64,000 nucleotides of DNA, taken from assembly GCA_963805295.1 (NCBI GenBank), contig CAWDTW010000116.1:62001-126000 (forward strand). Direction: 5' to 3'. The notes beneath the pieces were generated by a model. It saw only the letters and a program-made list of their open reading frames with translations. It had not been told where the DNA came from and ran no database searches. Source of the stretch: Roseiarcus sp963805295. GTDB lineage: Bacteria; Pseudomonadota; Alphaproteobacteria; Rhizobiales; Beijerinckiaceae. Below are positions 1 to 9,266 of this stretch, one piece after another (positions within the stretch are counted from its first letter, which is position 1; each line of letters starts with the position of its first letter). Both the position numbers and the translations under genes were made by a program.

Positions 1-83
1 GCGTCGAAGGTCATCCTGCAGAAGAATGCTTAATCAGGACTTAATCGTGACTTGATCTTCTAATTATAGACCGTCGATTTCAA

Positions 84-1028
84 CTAGTTATCAAGAAATG
101 ACGTCTGCTCGATGAATAGAGACAGGCGCTTGGCGAAGTTTTGCCTCAGTTTGGTCAGCGGCGGCCGGGTCCGCCGCCACGACGGCTTCTCCGGCGCCTC
201 CGCCCAGTCCGGCCATGGGGAGGCGGCGAACCAGTCGCGATAATTCTCGGCGAAGCGCGCCTCGCCCCGCCAGGCGGCGAACTCCCAGGGCTTCGGCGCG
301 TTGACGAAATGCAGGACGAGCGGATCGACCCTTCGCTCGAGGTCGAGCAGGAAGAAATCGCCCATGAAATTGTAGCGCGGCGACAGCGGCGCAAAGCGGC
401 CGCGCAACGTGGCGTTGAGCGCGTCCTGCTCCATGAACGGGAAGCGGTCAGGCGTATCGCGCAACGCCCGGGTCACGCGTTCGGTCAGCTTCTCGGCGCG
501 CCAGGCGGCGCGGTCGATCGCCATCAGGCCGGCGTTGAAATAGGGCCTGTCGAGCGTCAGGCCAAGGCCGCGTCGAGATCGCTGGAACTGCCGCGCCAGG
601 GCGTCGCCCTTGAAGTCCATCAGAAAGATCATGTCGTAGGCGGCGGCGAGCGGCCGGCCGCCGAGCTCGAAGCTTTCGAGCCGCTCGAGGCCCGGGCGCA
701 CGATCAGCATATCGGAATCGACGGTGACGATCCGCTCGAAATGCTCGGGCAGGATTTCGTCGAGGAAGAGTCGGCGAAAGACCGCGCGCGAGAAGCGGCC
801 CCTGCCGGCGAGTTTTTCGTCGAAGCGGGAGAAATCGAGGGTGACGAGCCTGATGCGCTTGCGCAACGAGGCCGGCAGCCTGTCGAAGCCCGGCGTCACG
901 TCGTCCGGCTCGCAGACAAGGAAGATTTCGTGCTCCGCGTCGGGCTCGGCTTCGATGAGCGAGGCGATGGCGCGCACCGCGGGCGGAAAGAACGTTCGGT
1001 CCGGCGTGAAGCAATAGGCCGTGCGCAA
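84..1028 (-). CDS. Glycosyltransferase family 8 protein
   Basis: A 314-residue protein with the hallmarks of family 8 (GT-A fold) glycosyltransferases, which move a sugar from a nucleotide-sugar donor to an acceptor. The metal-binding DxD is D-S-D at residues 104-106, followed by the family's F-N-A-G (164-167), an E-Q-D (200-202) and a C-terminal L-H-F (His240), a pattern seen in LPS galactosyl/glucosyltransferases. No signal peptide or membrane segment is visible, so it is probably cytosolic and acts on an envelope or exopolysaccharide acceptor; that substrate is inference. It stands alone and is divergent from the glyoxalase gene. Family call is firm, substrate unknown. Confidence 0.85.
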   Translation of the reverse strand: MRTAYCFTPDRTFFPPAVRAIASLIEAEPDAEHEIFLVCEPDDVTPGFDRLPASLRKRIRLVTLDFSRFDEKLAGRGRFSRAVFRRLFLDEILPEHFERIVTVDSDMLIVRPGLERLESFELGGRPLAAAYDMIFLMDFKGDALARQFQRSRRGLGLTLDRPYFNAGLMAIDRAAWRAEKLTERVTRALRDTPDRFPFMEQDALNATLRGRFAPLSPRYNFMGDFFLLDLERRVDPLVLHFVNAPKPWEFAAWRGEARFAENYRDWFAASPWPDWAEAPEKPSWRRTRPPLTKLRQNFAKRLSLFIEQTSFLDN

Positions 1029-1324
1029 ACGGTCCCCCTGAAGCCCTCGATGCGCAACCGCGCATTCCGGGAGCGGTGTACCGGGAATCGGCCCTTCCCG
1101 ATACTGCTGCGCCGCCGCGCCGCTGACGTCCGGTTCGGCTGCGGCGCGCTAGCGGGCGGTCGGCGATCCCGCCTGTCGCGCCGAAGCGCGCCGCCGGTCC
1201 GAGGCGCTGGCTGGAGGAGGGGGCGCACGCCCCGCGAGCGGAAGAAGAGATTGCGGGGCTGCCCCCTTGAACCGGAGCCGCTATGCTAGGTTGAGCCAAA
1301 GCGAAACCGGACGAGGAAAGCCCG

Positions 1325-1762
1325 ATGGAATATCTGCACACGATGATCCGCGTCACCGACCTCAAGGCGACGATCGCTTTTTTCGAACTGCTCGGCTTCG
1401 TCGAGACGCGGCGCCTCGACAACGAGAAGGGCCGCTATACGCTGGTGTTCCTCGCCGCGGCCGGCGACGCCGAGCGGGCGCGCAAGGACCAGGCGCCGCT
1501 GATCGAACTCACCTATAACTGGGACCCGGAGGTCTATGCCGGCGGGCGCAATTTCGGCCACCTCGCCTACCGGGTCGACGACATCTATGCGATCTGCGCG
1601 AAACTGAAGGAGGCGGGCGTCACGATCAACCGCCCGCCGCGCGACGGCCACATGGCATTCATCCGCACGCCGGACGCGATCTCGATCGAGCTCATCCAGA
1701 AGGGCGGCTCGCTGCCGCCGGCCGAGCCCTGGGCTTCGATGGCGAACACCGGCGTGTGGTGA
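1325..1762 (+). CDS. gloA: Lactoylglutathione lyase (glyoxalase I)
   Basis: A 145-residue single-module VOC protein. Glyoxalase I isomerises the hemithioacetal of methylglyoxal and glutathione to S-lactoylglutathione, detoxifying methylglyoxal in the cytosol. The N-terminus (M-E-Y-L-H-T-M-I-R-V) carries the first metal-ligand His, and N-F-G-H-L-A-Y-R-V, the stretch around E-L-T-Y-N-W and the C-terminal S-I-E-L-I-Q-K match the family's metal- and substrate-binding blocks. Length is close to typical bacterial GloA (about 130-145). The start is the ATG following an AGGAAAG-like ribosome site. It is convergent with the next gene. Confidence 0.93.
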   Translation: MEYLHTMIRVTDLKATIAFFELLGFVETRRLDNEKGRYTLVFLAAAGDAERARKDQAPLIELTYNWDPEVYAGGRNFGHLAYRVDDIYAICAKLKEAGVTINRPPRDGHMAFIRTPDAISIELIQKGGSLPPAEPWASMANTGVW

Positions 1763-1781
1763 TCCTCGCGCCGCCGCGCGC

Positions 1782-2966
1782 TCAGGCGATCGCGGCGGCG
1801 ACGAGGTTGCGGAACAGCACTCGGAAATACTCCCGGTATTCCGGCGTCTGCACCATCAGGATGGCGAACAGGGAATCGCGCGGCGAGATCCAGAACGCTG
1901 TACCCATCATGCCGCCCCAGAAATATTCGCCGAGGCTCCCCGCCGTCGGCGCCTGCCCAGGCTCCGTGCGCACGGCGAAACCGAGGCCAAACCCATGGCC
2001 GGGCCATAACAGGTAGTGGTTCCGGTCGACATGGGCGCCGAGATGGTCGCTCGCCATGAAGGCGATCGTGCGCTGTCCGAGAATGCGCACGCCGTCGAGC
2101 GCGCCGCCGCCGCTCAGCATCGCGGCGAAGCGGGTATAGTCGGCGAGCGTCGACATGAGCCCGCCGCCGCTGGACTCGAAGCGCGGCGGCGCCGTCGCAT
2201 TGACTGGGTCGACGCCGGCCGCGGTCATGAAGTCGAACGAGAAGGGTTCGGCGCGCCGCGCAAGCTTCGATTCCGGCGTGAAGAACGCCGTGTCGGTCAT
2301 GCCGAGCGGTCCGAAGATACGCGCGCGAAGGACGTCGCTGAGACGCGCGCACTCGACGATCTCGACTATCCGTCCGAGCACGTCGGTCGAGACGCTGTAC
2401 TCCCAGGCGTCGCCGGGCTGATGCATGAGCGGAAGCGCGGCGATCGCCTCGACATTTTCGGCGGTCGTCCTGTCGCGGTTCAGAACGTCGGCGGCCTTGG
2501 CCAGCTTCTGCACCGGCGAGCTGCCGGCAAATCCGTAGGTCAGTCCGGACGTATGGCGCATGAGGTCCTGGATGGTGATCGGCCGCCTGAGCGGCGCGAG
2601 ACCGAGGTTTTCGCCGTTCGGGACGCCGACCTTCACATCCGCGAAGGCGGGGATGTAGGCCGACACGGGATCGATGATCGAAAGCCGCCCCTCTTCGACC
2701 AGCATCATCGCCGCGACGGAGACGATCGGCTTGGTCATCGAATAGATGCGGAAGATCGAGTCTTCGCTCATCGGCGGACCGTCGGGACGCAGCGAGCCGA
2801 GGCATTGCCGATAGGCGAACTTGCCGTGCCGCGCGATCAGCAGGGAGAGACCCGGCGCCTTCTTCTCCTCGACCTGGCGCTCCATCACGGCGGTCAGCCG
2901 CTCGAGCCTTTCGGGCGCGAAGCCGACGCGCTCGGAGGGAACATAAGGCAGGACGAAGGCGCTCAT
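1782..2966 (-). CDS. Serine hydrolase, beta-lactamase class C fold (EstB-like)
   Basis: The open frame extends far upstream, but the gene most likely starts at the ATG at 2966, giving 394 residues that begin M-S-A-F-V-L. The catalytic S-x-x-K is S-M-T-K at 76-79, and Y190-S-V supplies the Tyr of the class C beta-lactamase/esterase Y-x-N-like motif. A late H-x-G-like motif is less clear. Such proteins are usually esterases or peptidases rather than true beta-lactamases. No obvious signal peptide is seen, which favours a cytosolic esterase. The extra upstream frame overlaps rarA on the other strand and is not credible coding sequence. Confidence 0.85.
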   Translation of the reverse strand: MSAFVLPYVPSERVGFAPERLERLTAVMERQVEEKKAPGLSLLIARHGKFAYRQCLGSLRPDGPPMSEDSIFRIYSMTKPIVSVAAMMLVEEGRLSIIDPVSAYIPAFADVKVGVPNGENLGLAPLRRPITIQDLMRHTSGLTYGFAGSSPVQKLAKAADVLNRDRTTAENVEAIAALPLMHQPGDAWEYSVSTDVLGRIVEIVECARLSDVLRARIFGPLGMTDTAFFTPESKLARRAEPFSFDFMTAAGVDPVNATAPPRFESSGGGLMSTLADYTRFAAMLSGGGALDGVRILGQRTIAFMASDHLGAHVDRNHYLLWPGHGFGLGFAVRTEPGQAPTAGSLGEYFWGGMMGTAFWISPRDSLFAILMVQTPEYREYFRVLFRNLVAAAIA

Positions 2967-3084
2967 GACGGTCTCTCGGGTTCGAGAAAGCGCCGCGAGC
3001 ATAGCCGCAGGCGGCCCGGGGGCAAGACAGCAGGTCGCCGCAGCGTAAACTGGACAGCCGCCGCCTCGCGCGGGACAAGACGGC

Positions 3085-4392
3085 ATGAGCCTTTTCGACG
3101 ACGCGAGTTCCAGGGACGAACCGCCGCCGCCGCTCGCCGACCGCCTGCGGCCGACGACGCTCGCCGAAGTCTCCGGCCAGGAGCATCTGACCGGACCGAA
3201 CGGCGCGCTGACCCGGCTGCTCGAATCGCCGACGCTCGGCTCGATGATCTTCTGGGGGCCGCCGGGCAGCGGCAAGACGACGGTCGCCCGCCTCATCGGC
3301 GCGTCTCGCGCCGACGCCTTCGTACAGGTCTCGGCGATCCACTCGGGCGTGGCGGACCTGAAGAAGATCTTCGACGCGGCGCGGGCCCGGCGCGCGCAGG
3401 GGCAGGGCACGCTCCTCTTCGTCGACGAAATCCACCGCTTCAACCGCGCCCAGCAGGATTCCTTCCTGCCGGTGATGGAGGACGGAGCGGTCACTCTCAT
3501 CGGCGCGACCACGGAAAACCCGTCGTTCGAACTCAACGCCGCGCTCCTCTCCCGCGCGCGCGTGCTCGTCTTCCGGCCGCTGACGCCCGAGGCGCTCGAG
3601 GCGCTTCTCGAGCGCGCCGAGCGCCTGCTCGGCAAGACCCTGCCGCTCGAGCCGCAGGCGCGCGAAGCCATGATCGGCATGGCGGATGGCGACGGCCGCG
3701 CCGTCCTGACGCTCGCCGAAGAAGTCTGGCGCGCGGCGCGGCCGGGCGAGACGCTCCACGCAACGCGGCTCGTCGAAGTCGTACAGCGGCGCGCGCCGAT
3801 CTACGACAAGGCGCGGGACGGCCACTACAATCTGATCTCCGCGTTGCACAAATGCGTGCGCGGCTCCGATCCCGACGCGGCGCTCTATTATCTCGCGCGC
3901 ATGTTCGACGCCGGCGAGGACCCGCTGTTCATCGCCCGGCGCGTCGTGCGCATGGCCTCGGAGGACATCGGGCTTGCCGACCCGCAGGCGCTGATCGTCG
4001 CCAACGCCGCCAAGGACGCCTACGATTTTCTCGGCAGCCCCGAGGGCGAGCTCGCGATCGCCGAGGCGGTGATCTATGTGGCGACCGCGCCGAAGTCGAA
4101 CGCCGTCTACAAGGCTTTCGGCGCCGCGCAGGACTTGGCGAAGGCGCACGGCTCTTTGGCGCCGCCGAAGTCCATCCTCAACGCCCCGACGCGGCTCATG
4201 AAACGCGAGGGCTACGGCGCAACTTACGAATACGACCACGACGCGCCCGACGCCTTCAGCGGTCAGAACTGCTGGCCCGAGGCGCTCGGCCGCCGCGTCC
4301 TCTACGAGCCGGTCGAGCGCGGCTTCGAGCGCGAGATCCGCAAGCGGCTCGAGTACTGGGCGCGTCTCAGGAAAGAGCGGGGGCGGGAATAG
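3085..4392 (+). CDS. rarA: Replication-associated recombination protein A (AAA+ ATPase)
   Basis: A 435-residue AAA+ ATPase of the RarA/MgsA/WRNIP1 family, which acts at stalled replication forks together with clamp-loader-like activity, RecA and SSB. Walker A is G-P-P-G-S-G-K-T-T at 58-66 and Walker B is L-L-F-V-D-E-I-H at about 110-117. Sensor 1 lies in I-G-A-T-T-E-N-P-S-F. The C-terminal RarA oligomerisation domain begins near the R-R-A-P-I-Y-D-K segment and includes the family's H-Y-N-L-I-S-A-L-H-K. Length is normal. The gene is divergent from the serine hydrolase and stands alone. Confidence 0.96.
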   Translation: MSLFDDASSRDEPPPPLADRLRPTTLAEVSGQEHLTGPNGALTRLLESPTLGSMIFWGPPGSGKTTVARLIGASRADAFVQVSAIHSGVADLKKIFDAARARRAQGQGTLLFVDEIHRFNRAQQDSFLPVMEDGAVTLIGATTENPSFELNAALLSRARVLVFRPLTPEALEALLERAERLLGKTLPLEPQAREAMIGMADGDGRAVLTLAEEVWRAARPGETLHATRLVEVVQRRAPIYDKARDGHYNLISALHKCVRGSDPDAALYYLARMFDAGEDPLFIARRVVRMASEDIGLADPQALIVANAAKDAYDFLGSPEGELAIAEAVIYVATAPKSNAVYKAFGAAQDLAKAHGSLAPPKSILNAPTRLMKREGYGATYEYDHDAPDAFSGQNCWPEALGRRVLYEPVERGFEREIRKRLEYWARLRKERGRE

Positions 4393-4431
4393 GGGCGTAA
4401 ATCAGACGCGCGCCGCCGTCGGCGAAAACGT

Positions 4432-5268
4432 TCATTTCGAGCCGGACGGGCGCGACCGGTCTGAGCAGGTGGGATCGAGGATGCCTTCGGCCGAGGCCTC
4501 GCTGAGCGATCCGGACGCGCTGGCGTAAGAGGCGAGAATCAGCGATTCGTCGTTATCCGCGATGCGGACCTGGGCGACCAAGATCATCAACCGGGCCGGG
4601 TTTCGAATCTTGTCGGCGAGCCCCTCGGCGGCGAGGCGAAACGGCTCGACGCCCGCAAGGTCCGCCCGCCCGGTTCGCAGCCCCCAGAACGCCGCGCCTG
4701 CAAGGGCGACGTCGACGCGCCTCCACTCTCCGATCGGCAGCCTGGAAGCGAGGACCGGCAGCCAGCGCTGAGCCGCAGGCGCCAGGCAACCCAAGTGGAT
4801 GTGAAGCTGGTCCTGACTTCGCATAAGAGCAGAGTTGACCGCGAGCGCGAACTCGCTGGGTCGCGGGGGCCTGCCGCCGGGGCCCTCGAGAAGCGGACGC
4901 GCGCGCCAGGCGGCGTCAAAATAATTCGGCGCCTCAGGCGACTGCAGCCACGGGTCCTCGACGCCCACCACCCTTCGCGTTGGCGCCAGAATCGTGTCCG
5001 GCCGACCGAAGGGAGTGCGCAGAACGACGTATCCTCGCTCCTCTCCACCGGTCAAATCGACCAACAGGCAGGGAAACGGTGCCCCGGTGAGCTTGAAGTC
5101 GGCGACGCAGGCCTGAACGGCGAGCCAGAGCGTCTGGCGCACCGGCGAGGCCATGAGCAACCCGAGCGTTGAGAGCGCTAGACCACAAATGATCAGGCCG
5201 ATGGCGAGGCTGACTGACAAACCGCGCAATGTTCTCAATCCCCACGCACCCGAGTCGCCCTTCGCCAC
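4432..5268 (-). CDS. cdh: CDP-diacylglycerol diphosphatase
   Basis: A 278-residue protein with one N-terminal membrane helix (about 17-39) followed by a HIT-like catalytic domain. The histidine motif is Q-L-H-I-H-L-G-C-L, with H-I-H at 156-158. Upstream conserved blocks P-C-L-L-V-D, G-Y-V-V-L-R, L-A-P-T-R-R-V-V-G-V-E-D and P-N-Y-F match E. coli Cdh. The enzyme hydrolyses CDP-diacylglycerol to CMP and phosphatidic acid at the inner membrane, with the catalytic domain probably periplasmic. Family identity is inferred from motif order. It converges with rarA across a 39-base gap. Confidence 0.85.
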   Translation of the reverse strand: MAKGDSGAWGLRTLRGLSVSLAIGLIICGLALSTLGLLMASPVRQTLWLAVQACVADFKLTGAPFPCLLVDLTGGEERGYVVLRTPFGRPDTILAPTRRVVGVEDPWLQSPEAPNYFDAAWRARPLLEGPGGRPPRPSEFALAVNSALMRSQDQLHIHLGCLAPAAQRWLPVLASRLPIGEWRRVDVALAGAAFWGLRTGRADLAGVEPFRLAAEGLADKIRNPARLMILVAQVRIADNDESLILASYASASGSLSEASAEGILDPTCSDRSRPSGSK

Positions 5269-5467
5269 GCTTGGCGCAGGCCTTTCCTTCCCCGACTTGT
5301 CAGAAATCCCAATTCATTGCAGATTTTCATTGGAACCAGCCGCTATTTGGCGGGGTCGGAGTGACCGCTACCCTCGACGCTCGATAGCCCAAATACGCGC
5401 AAGTCCCGGCCTGAACTATGGCGTTAGCCGATCTGCAATGCGGATGCCGCCCTGGGAGCAACCGCGA

Positions 5468-6547
5468 ATGTTCGGATTTCGGTCTTTCCTCGGTGCAGAA
5501 AGAAGCCGAGAGAGTTCGACTGGTGGGGCGCCGCGATCATTGTCGTCGTGGCCGCGCTATGGACGGCGTTTCTTCATTTTTCGGACCTGAAAAGCAAGGT
5601 CGGAGAAGGAAAGGGCGGCATCGAAGGGGACAGTCGGCTCCTCCGCCTGCAGGAGGAAGCGGACAGCCTCTACCGCAAGGGGAATGAATCCGGCGACAAT
5701 GGCGCCTCGGCTGCCGCCATTGACCACCGGAGACAGATCGCAACCCTCGTACCGCGCGATCGCTTTCCGCTCGACTGGGCGGCGACCGAGAACAATCTCG
5801 ACAACGCTCCCGAAGCGCTCGGCGAGCGGGAGGGCGGGACGGCGCGGCTCCAGGAGGCGGTGGCGGCCTTTCGCGCGGCGCAAGAGGAGTGAACCCGCGA
5901 ACTGAATCCGGTCCAATGGGCGGCGACGCAGAGCAATCTCGGCAATGCGTTGGTCGCGCTCGGGGCGCGCGAACCCGGAACGTCGCGGTTGGAGGAGGCG
6001 GTCGCCGCCTACCACGCGACGCTCAGCGAATATACGCGCGAGCGGGTTCCTCTCGATTGGGGGCAGGCCGAGAACAACCTCGGCAATGCGCTTGCGGCGA
6101 TCGGGGAACGTGAGAGCGGAACGACGCAGCTCGAGGAGGCGGTCGCGGCCTATCGCGCCGCGCTCGAGGAGCGCAAGCGCGAGCGGGTTCCGCTCGAGTG
6201 GGCGGCGACCCAAATCAATCTCGGCAAGGCCCTCCAGAGCCCTCGGCGCGCGGGAGAACGGGACGGAGCATCTGGAGGAGGCGGTCGACGCGTACCGCGC
6301 TGCGGCTCAGGAGTTCACCCGCGAACGAAGACCGTTCCGGTGGGCGCTGAACGTGGGCGGCCAGGGCCTCGCGATGATGACGATCGCCGACCGCAAGAAC
6401 GACGCGGCGACAGCCGAACAGGCCCTTGCCCAGATCAATACGGCGTATGATGCCATGCAGTCCATCAGGCAGAGCCAATACGCGAATTTCTTTGAGGCGC
6501 AGCTCGGCAAGGCGCGCGCGCTTGTCGAGCGTTTGAGCGGTCACTGA
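5468..6547 (+). pseudogene. Membrane-anchored TPR-repeat protein, broken by three lesions
   Basis: Conceptual joining of three frames gives a coherent protein: a short start (M-F-G-F-R-S-F-L-G), a basic stretch and one membrane helix (D-W-W-G-A-A-I-I-V-V-V-A-A-L-W), then repeated TPR-like units of the form W-A-A-T-x-x-N-L-G-N-A-L-x-x-L-G-x-R-E. Three lesions are visible: a frame change near 5498 ahead of the helix, an in-frame TGA at 5890-5892, and one extra C in the CCC at 6240-6242 that shifts the last repeat. The tail ends at 6547 in the third frame. The intact family is common in alphaproteobacteria with no assigned function. The lesions could be true decay or sequence error. Confidence 0.75.
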
Positions 6548-6901
6548 GCGGGAGCGGCATCCGCGGCCGCGAAGTCGTCACGGCCGATCGAAAGACGGCA
6601 AGAGGGGCCGAGGTCGCCTCCCAGCCAGATCGACCCGCGCGCGACGCAGCCGCCGGGTCTCCCCTCGAGACCGATTCGACTCGTTCGGCGAGCGCGCGTC
6701 GGACGATGCATGGCGCCGGGGCGGACGGCGGCCGCTTGCGCGCGGCCGAGCCGAGCGCTTCCTTTTCATCGGTGGGCGCGTCGCTCGTCCCGCGGTTGCG
6801 GGCGGCGGCGCCGCTTCATCAAAGCCGACGCGAGCGCCCCTGTTGTCGCCAAACCGTCATGAAGCGTGCTTACTGAATTGCGTACGGTCAACCAAACCAT
6901 G
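6548..6901. other. Intergenic, no gene seen
   Basis: This stretch lies between the broken TPR gene and the partner-switching operon. Short Arg-rich frames on the minus strand look like GC-bias artefacts. The promoter of the operon should lie here, but no convincing -35/-10 pair could be picked out. Confidence 0.5.
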
Positions 6902-7285
6902 CCGGACGGTGCGCGAATGGACATGAACGTTGTTGAAGCAGCCGACGGAGTGACCCACGTTGTGCTCGACGGCCGCTTCGATATTGCGGGCGCACAGGCG
7001 GTCGATTCCCGCTTCAGCGCCCTGGCGGACAGCAGCAAGTCCCTGGTCGTCGATCTCACCAAGGTTCCGTTCATCGCCTCGCTCGGCGTGCGCACGCTGA
7101 TGGTGAGCGCCAAGACGCTCATTCGCCGCGGCGCCGACATGGCGGTCTGCGGCGCCGACGAAAACGTCGAGAAGGTGCTCCGCTCGACCGGCTTCGACGA
7201 GATCGTCGATCTCTACCCCGATTTCGCGTCAGCCGCCGCCGCGCTGACAAGCCGGCACGCCGCGTTCCCGAGCCGGAAGACATGA
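6902..7285 (+). CDS. STAS-domain anti-sigma factor antagonist
   Basis: A STAS-fold protein of RsbV/SpoIIAA type, about 127 residues from the ATG at 6902; a GTG at 6866 and an ATG at 6920 are alternatives and none has a strong ribosome site. The core D-V-x-x-G-R-F-D-I-A-G-A and the loop F-I-A-S-L-G-V-R-T-L correspond to the phosphorylatable-serine loop of the family (the Ser before L-G-V). In partner switching the unphosphorylated protein binds the anti-sigma kinase and releases its target. It overlaps the next gene by four bases (ATGA) and starts a three-gene operon with a kinase and a PP2C phosphatase. Confidence 0.87.
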   Translation, partial: PDGARMDMNVVEAADGVTHVVLDGRFDIAGAQAVDSRFSALADSSKSLVVDLTKVPFIASLGVRTLMVSAKTLIRRGADMAVCGADENVEKVLRSTGFDEIVDLYPDFASAAAALTSRHAAFPSRKT

Positions 7286-7737
7286 GCCTCGATCCGTCGC
7301 AGACCTGTTCGCGCGACTTTCCCGGCACGGTCGAGGCGGCCATGGACGCCGAAACGTGGTTGATCAGTCAATCCGACGCCCTGGGCCTCGCGCCGGACGC
7401 CGAATTTGCGATCAACCTCTGCCTGGAGGAGCTGTTCCTCAACGCGGTGCAACATGGCGGGGCGAATCGGGCGACGATTTCCATCTGCGCCGAGCCCGAC
7501 GGCGCGCGCGTCGAGTTTATTGACGACGGCGCGCCGTTCGATCCCACCACCGCGCCGGCCAAGCGGATCAACGGGCCGACCGATGATTTTGAGATCGGCG
7601 GCTACGGCACGGGGCTGTTGCAGAAATTCACCCGGCGGATGAGCTATCGCCGCTCCGAGGGCCGCAACCGCCTCCTCCTCGAATTCGACGCCGAGCGAGA
7701 CGCTGACGCCGGCCGCGAGGCGCTCCGCGCGACATGA
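7282..7737 (+). CDS. Anti-sigma regulatory factor kinase (RsbW/SpoIIAB-like)
   Basis: A 151-residue GHKL ATPase domain without sensor modules. The N box is E-E-L-F-L-N-A-V-Q-H-G (about 49-59), the G1 box D-D-G-A-P-F-D-P, and the G2 box G-G-Y-G-T-G-L-L. Such kinases phosphorylate the STAS partner and otherwise sequester a sigma factor or other regulator. It overlaps both neighbours by four bases, so the three proteins are almost certainly translationally coupled. No sigma factor or PhyR/NepR gene is in view, so the final target is unknown; it could lie elsewhere or be a non-sigma output. Confidence 0.87.
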   Translation: MSLDPSQTCSRDFPGTVEAAMDAETWLISQSDALGLAPDAEFAINLCLEELFLNAVQHGGANRATISICAEPDGARVEFIDDGAPFDPTTAPAKRINGPTDDFEIGGYGTGLLQKFTRRMSYRRSEGRNRLLLEFDAERDADAGREALRAT

Positions 7738-9035
7738 TCGATCCCACAGCGCTTCGCGCCGCCATCCGGGCGGCGAGCGCTTTCCGCGACCTCTCCGAAG
7801 CCGACGTTTCGTTTCTAATCGAAGCCGGCAACCTCGAGTCCTTCGAACCGGAGGCGATCCTCATGGTCCAGGGAGATCCGAGCGATTGCGCCATGCTGAT
7901 CCTCGAGGGGGAGGTGACCGTCACCGTCGACAGCGTTCGCGGCATCATCCCCATTTCGACGCTGCGGGCGCCCTGTCTGGTCGGCGAGTTGGGCTCGCTC
8001 GCGGGGTTGCCGCGTTCGGCGACCGCGCGCGCATGCACAGTTGTCACTGCGTTGCGCATCGGACGCGCCGCGCTCCTTGAAGTCGCGCGCGCGACGCCCT
8101 CGCTGCTCATCGACGTCATCGGCCGGATGGGCGACCGCATGCGCAAGTTCAATGGGGCGATCGGCCTCTACACCCACGCGCTCGCCCAGCTCGAACGCCA
8201 GGAGTTCGACCCCGCTCTGCTCGAAGAGCTGCGCCATCCGATCCCGGACCTCGCCGATTTCGCGCAAACCTTCGGCCGCATGGCCGAGCAGATCATTTTT
8301 CGCCGCCAGCGCGACGACGAAATGGCGAGCGCAGCGGTCATTCAGCGCGCGCTTCTGCCCAAGGTCGCCGAATTCGCGGCCGGCTCCGGCCTCGACGTCG
8401 CCGCGGCGATGACGCCCGCGCGCGACGTCGGCGGCGATTTCTATGACCTCGTCCGCCTCGCGGACGGACGCGTCGCGCTCGGCGTCGGGGACGTCTGCGG
8501 CAAAGGCATGCCGGCGGCCCTTTTCATGGGCATCACCAAGACGCTCATCCGCATCAACCTGCGCGAGACGCCCGACCTGCCTGGGGCGATCCTGAAGGCG
8601 AACGTAAATCTCGAGAACAACAACGCCGCTCAGCTGTTCGCCACTCTGTGCTACGCCGCGTTCGATCCGCGCTCCGGCGAGGTCGAGTATTGCAGTTGCG
8701 GCCACCTTCCGGCGCTGATGCGGCGCGCCGACGGCGCTGTCGAAAAGCTGCCCGCGGGTGGTCTGCCCGTCGGCCTCTTCGATCAGCTAAAGCTCAAGAC
8801 GCGCCGCGCGGCGATGCGCCCCGGCGACCTCCTGTTTCTCTACACCGACGGCGTCACCGAGGCGGTCGACGCGCAGCGGGGCGAGTTCGGTGAGGAACGC
8901 CTGATCGAACTGCTCGCGCAAGGCGAAGGCGCCGGCGCGACCGAATGGATCGCGCGGGTGGACGCGGCGGTGCGCCAATTCTCGCGCGGCGAGCCGCAGT
9001 TCGACGACGTGACGTGTCTGGCGATCAGGCGCTGA
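7734..9035 (+). CDS. Cyclic-nucleotide-binding SpoIIE-type PP2C phosphatase
   Basis: A 433-residue protein with an N-terminal cNMP-binding/CRP-like domain (about 15-135, including G-E-L-G-S-L-A-G), a linker helix, and a C-terminal SpoIIE/RsbU phosphatase domain from about 200. Metal ligands are visible in D-V-G-G-D-F-Y-D (231-238), G-D-V-C-G-K-G-M-P (252-260) and F-L-Y-T-D-G-V-T-E-A. By family it should dephosphorylate the STAS protein encoded two genes upstream; the cNMP domain suggests that a nucleotide or other ligand gates the switch, which is inference. The cNMP module lacks clear residues proving cAMP specificity. Confidence 0.9.
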   Translation: MIDPTALRAAIRAASAFRDLSEADVSFLIEAGNLESFEPEAILMVQGDPSDCAMLILEGEVTVTVDSVRGIIPISTLRAPCLVGELGSLAGLPRSATARACTVVTALRIGRAALLEVARATPSLLIDVIGRMGDRMRKFNGAIGLYTHALAQLERQEFDPALLEELRHPIPDLADFAQTFGRMAEQIIFRRQRDDEMASAAVIQRALLPKVAEFAAGSGLDVAAAMTPARDVGGDFYDLVRLADGRVALGVGDVCGKGMPAALFMGITKTLIRINLRETPDLPGAILKANVNLENNNAAQLFATLCYAAFDPRSGEVEYCSCGHLPALMRRADGAVEKLPAGGLPVGLFDQLKLKTRRAAMRPGDLLFLYTDGVTEAVDAQRGEFGEERLIELLAQGEGAGATEWIARVDAAVRQFSRGEPQFDDVTCLAIRR

Positions 9036-9116
9036 AAGGGTCGATCTAATACCCATTCCCGCCAAGCGCGACGACCCGTCGGGCGCAATTTTCGGGCGTG
9101 AATTCCATTGTTTCAA

Positions 9117-9134
9117 AGGCTTGCGGCGCCATTT
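9117..9134 (+). repeat. 18-bp dispersed repeat, copy 1
   Basis: The sequence aggcttgcggcgccattt is identical at 25188-25205, and both copies are preceded by a gattcca/aattcca-like stretch. Both lie in gene-free, repeat-rich spacers, so this looks like the core of a dispersed intergenic repeat. Confidence 0.7.
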
Positions 9135-9266
9135 GCAGCCGGGCCGCATGGGCCTCGGCCCCCGGTGTCGCGTCCCCCCGGAGGCCCTCTCCGTCCGGGA
9201 AGCAGCCGCCTCTCTTTCGCCAGGACAGAAAGGCGGCCGGGTCGCGGCCGACCCTCCACGTCGCAC

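Noticed and set aside
1585..4239. An 884-codon frame on the minus strand
   Set aside because: It runs antisense across glyoxalase I and rarA and out of frame with the serine hydrolase, without any domain motif.
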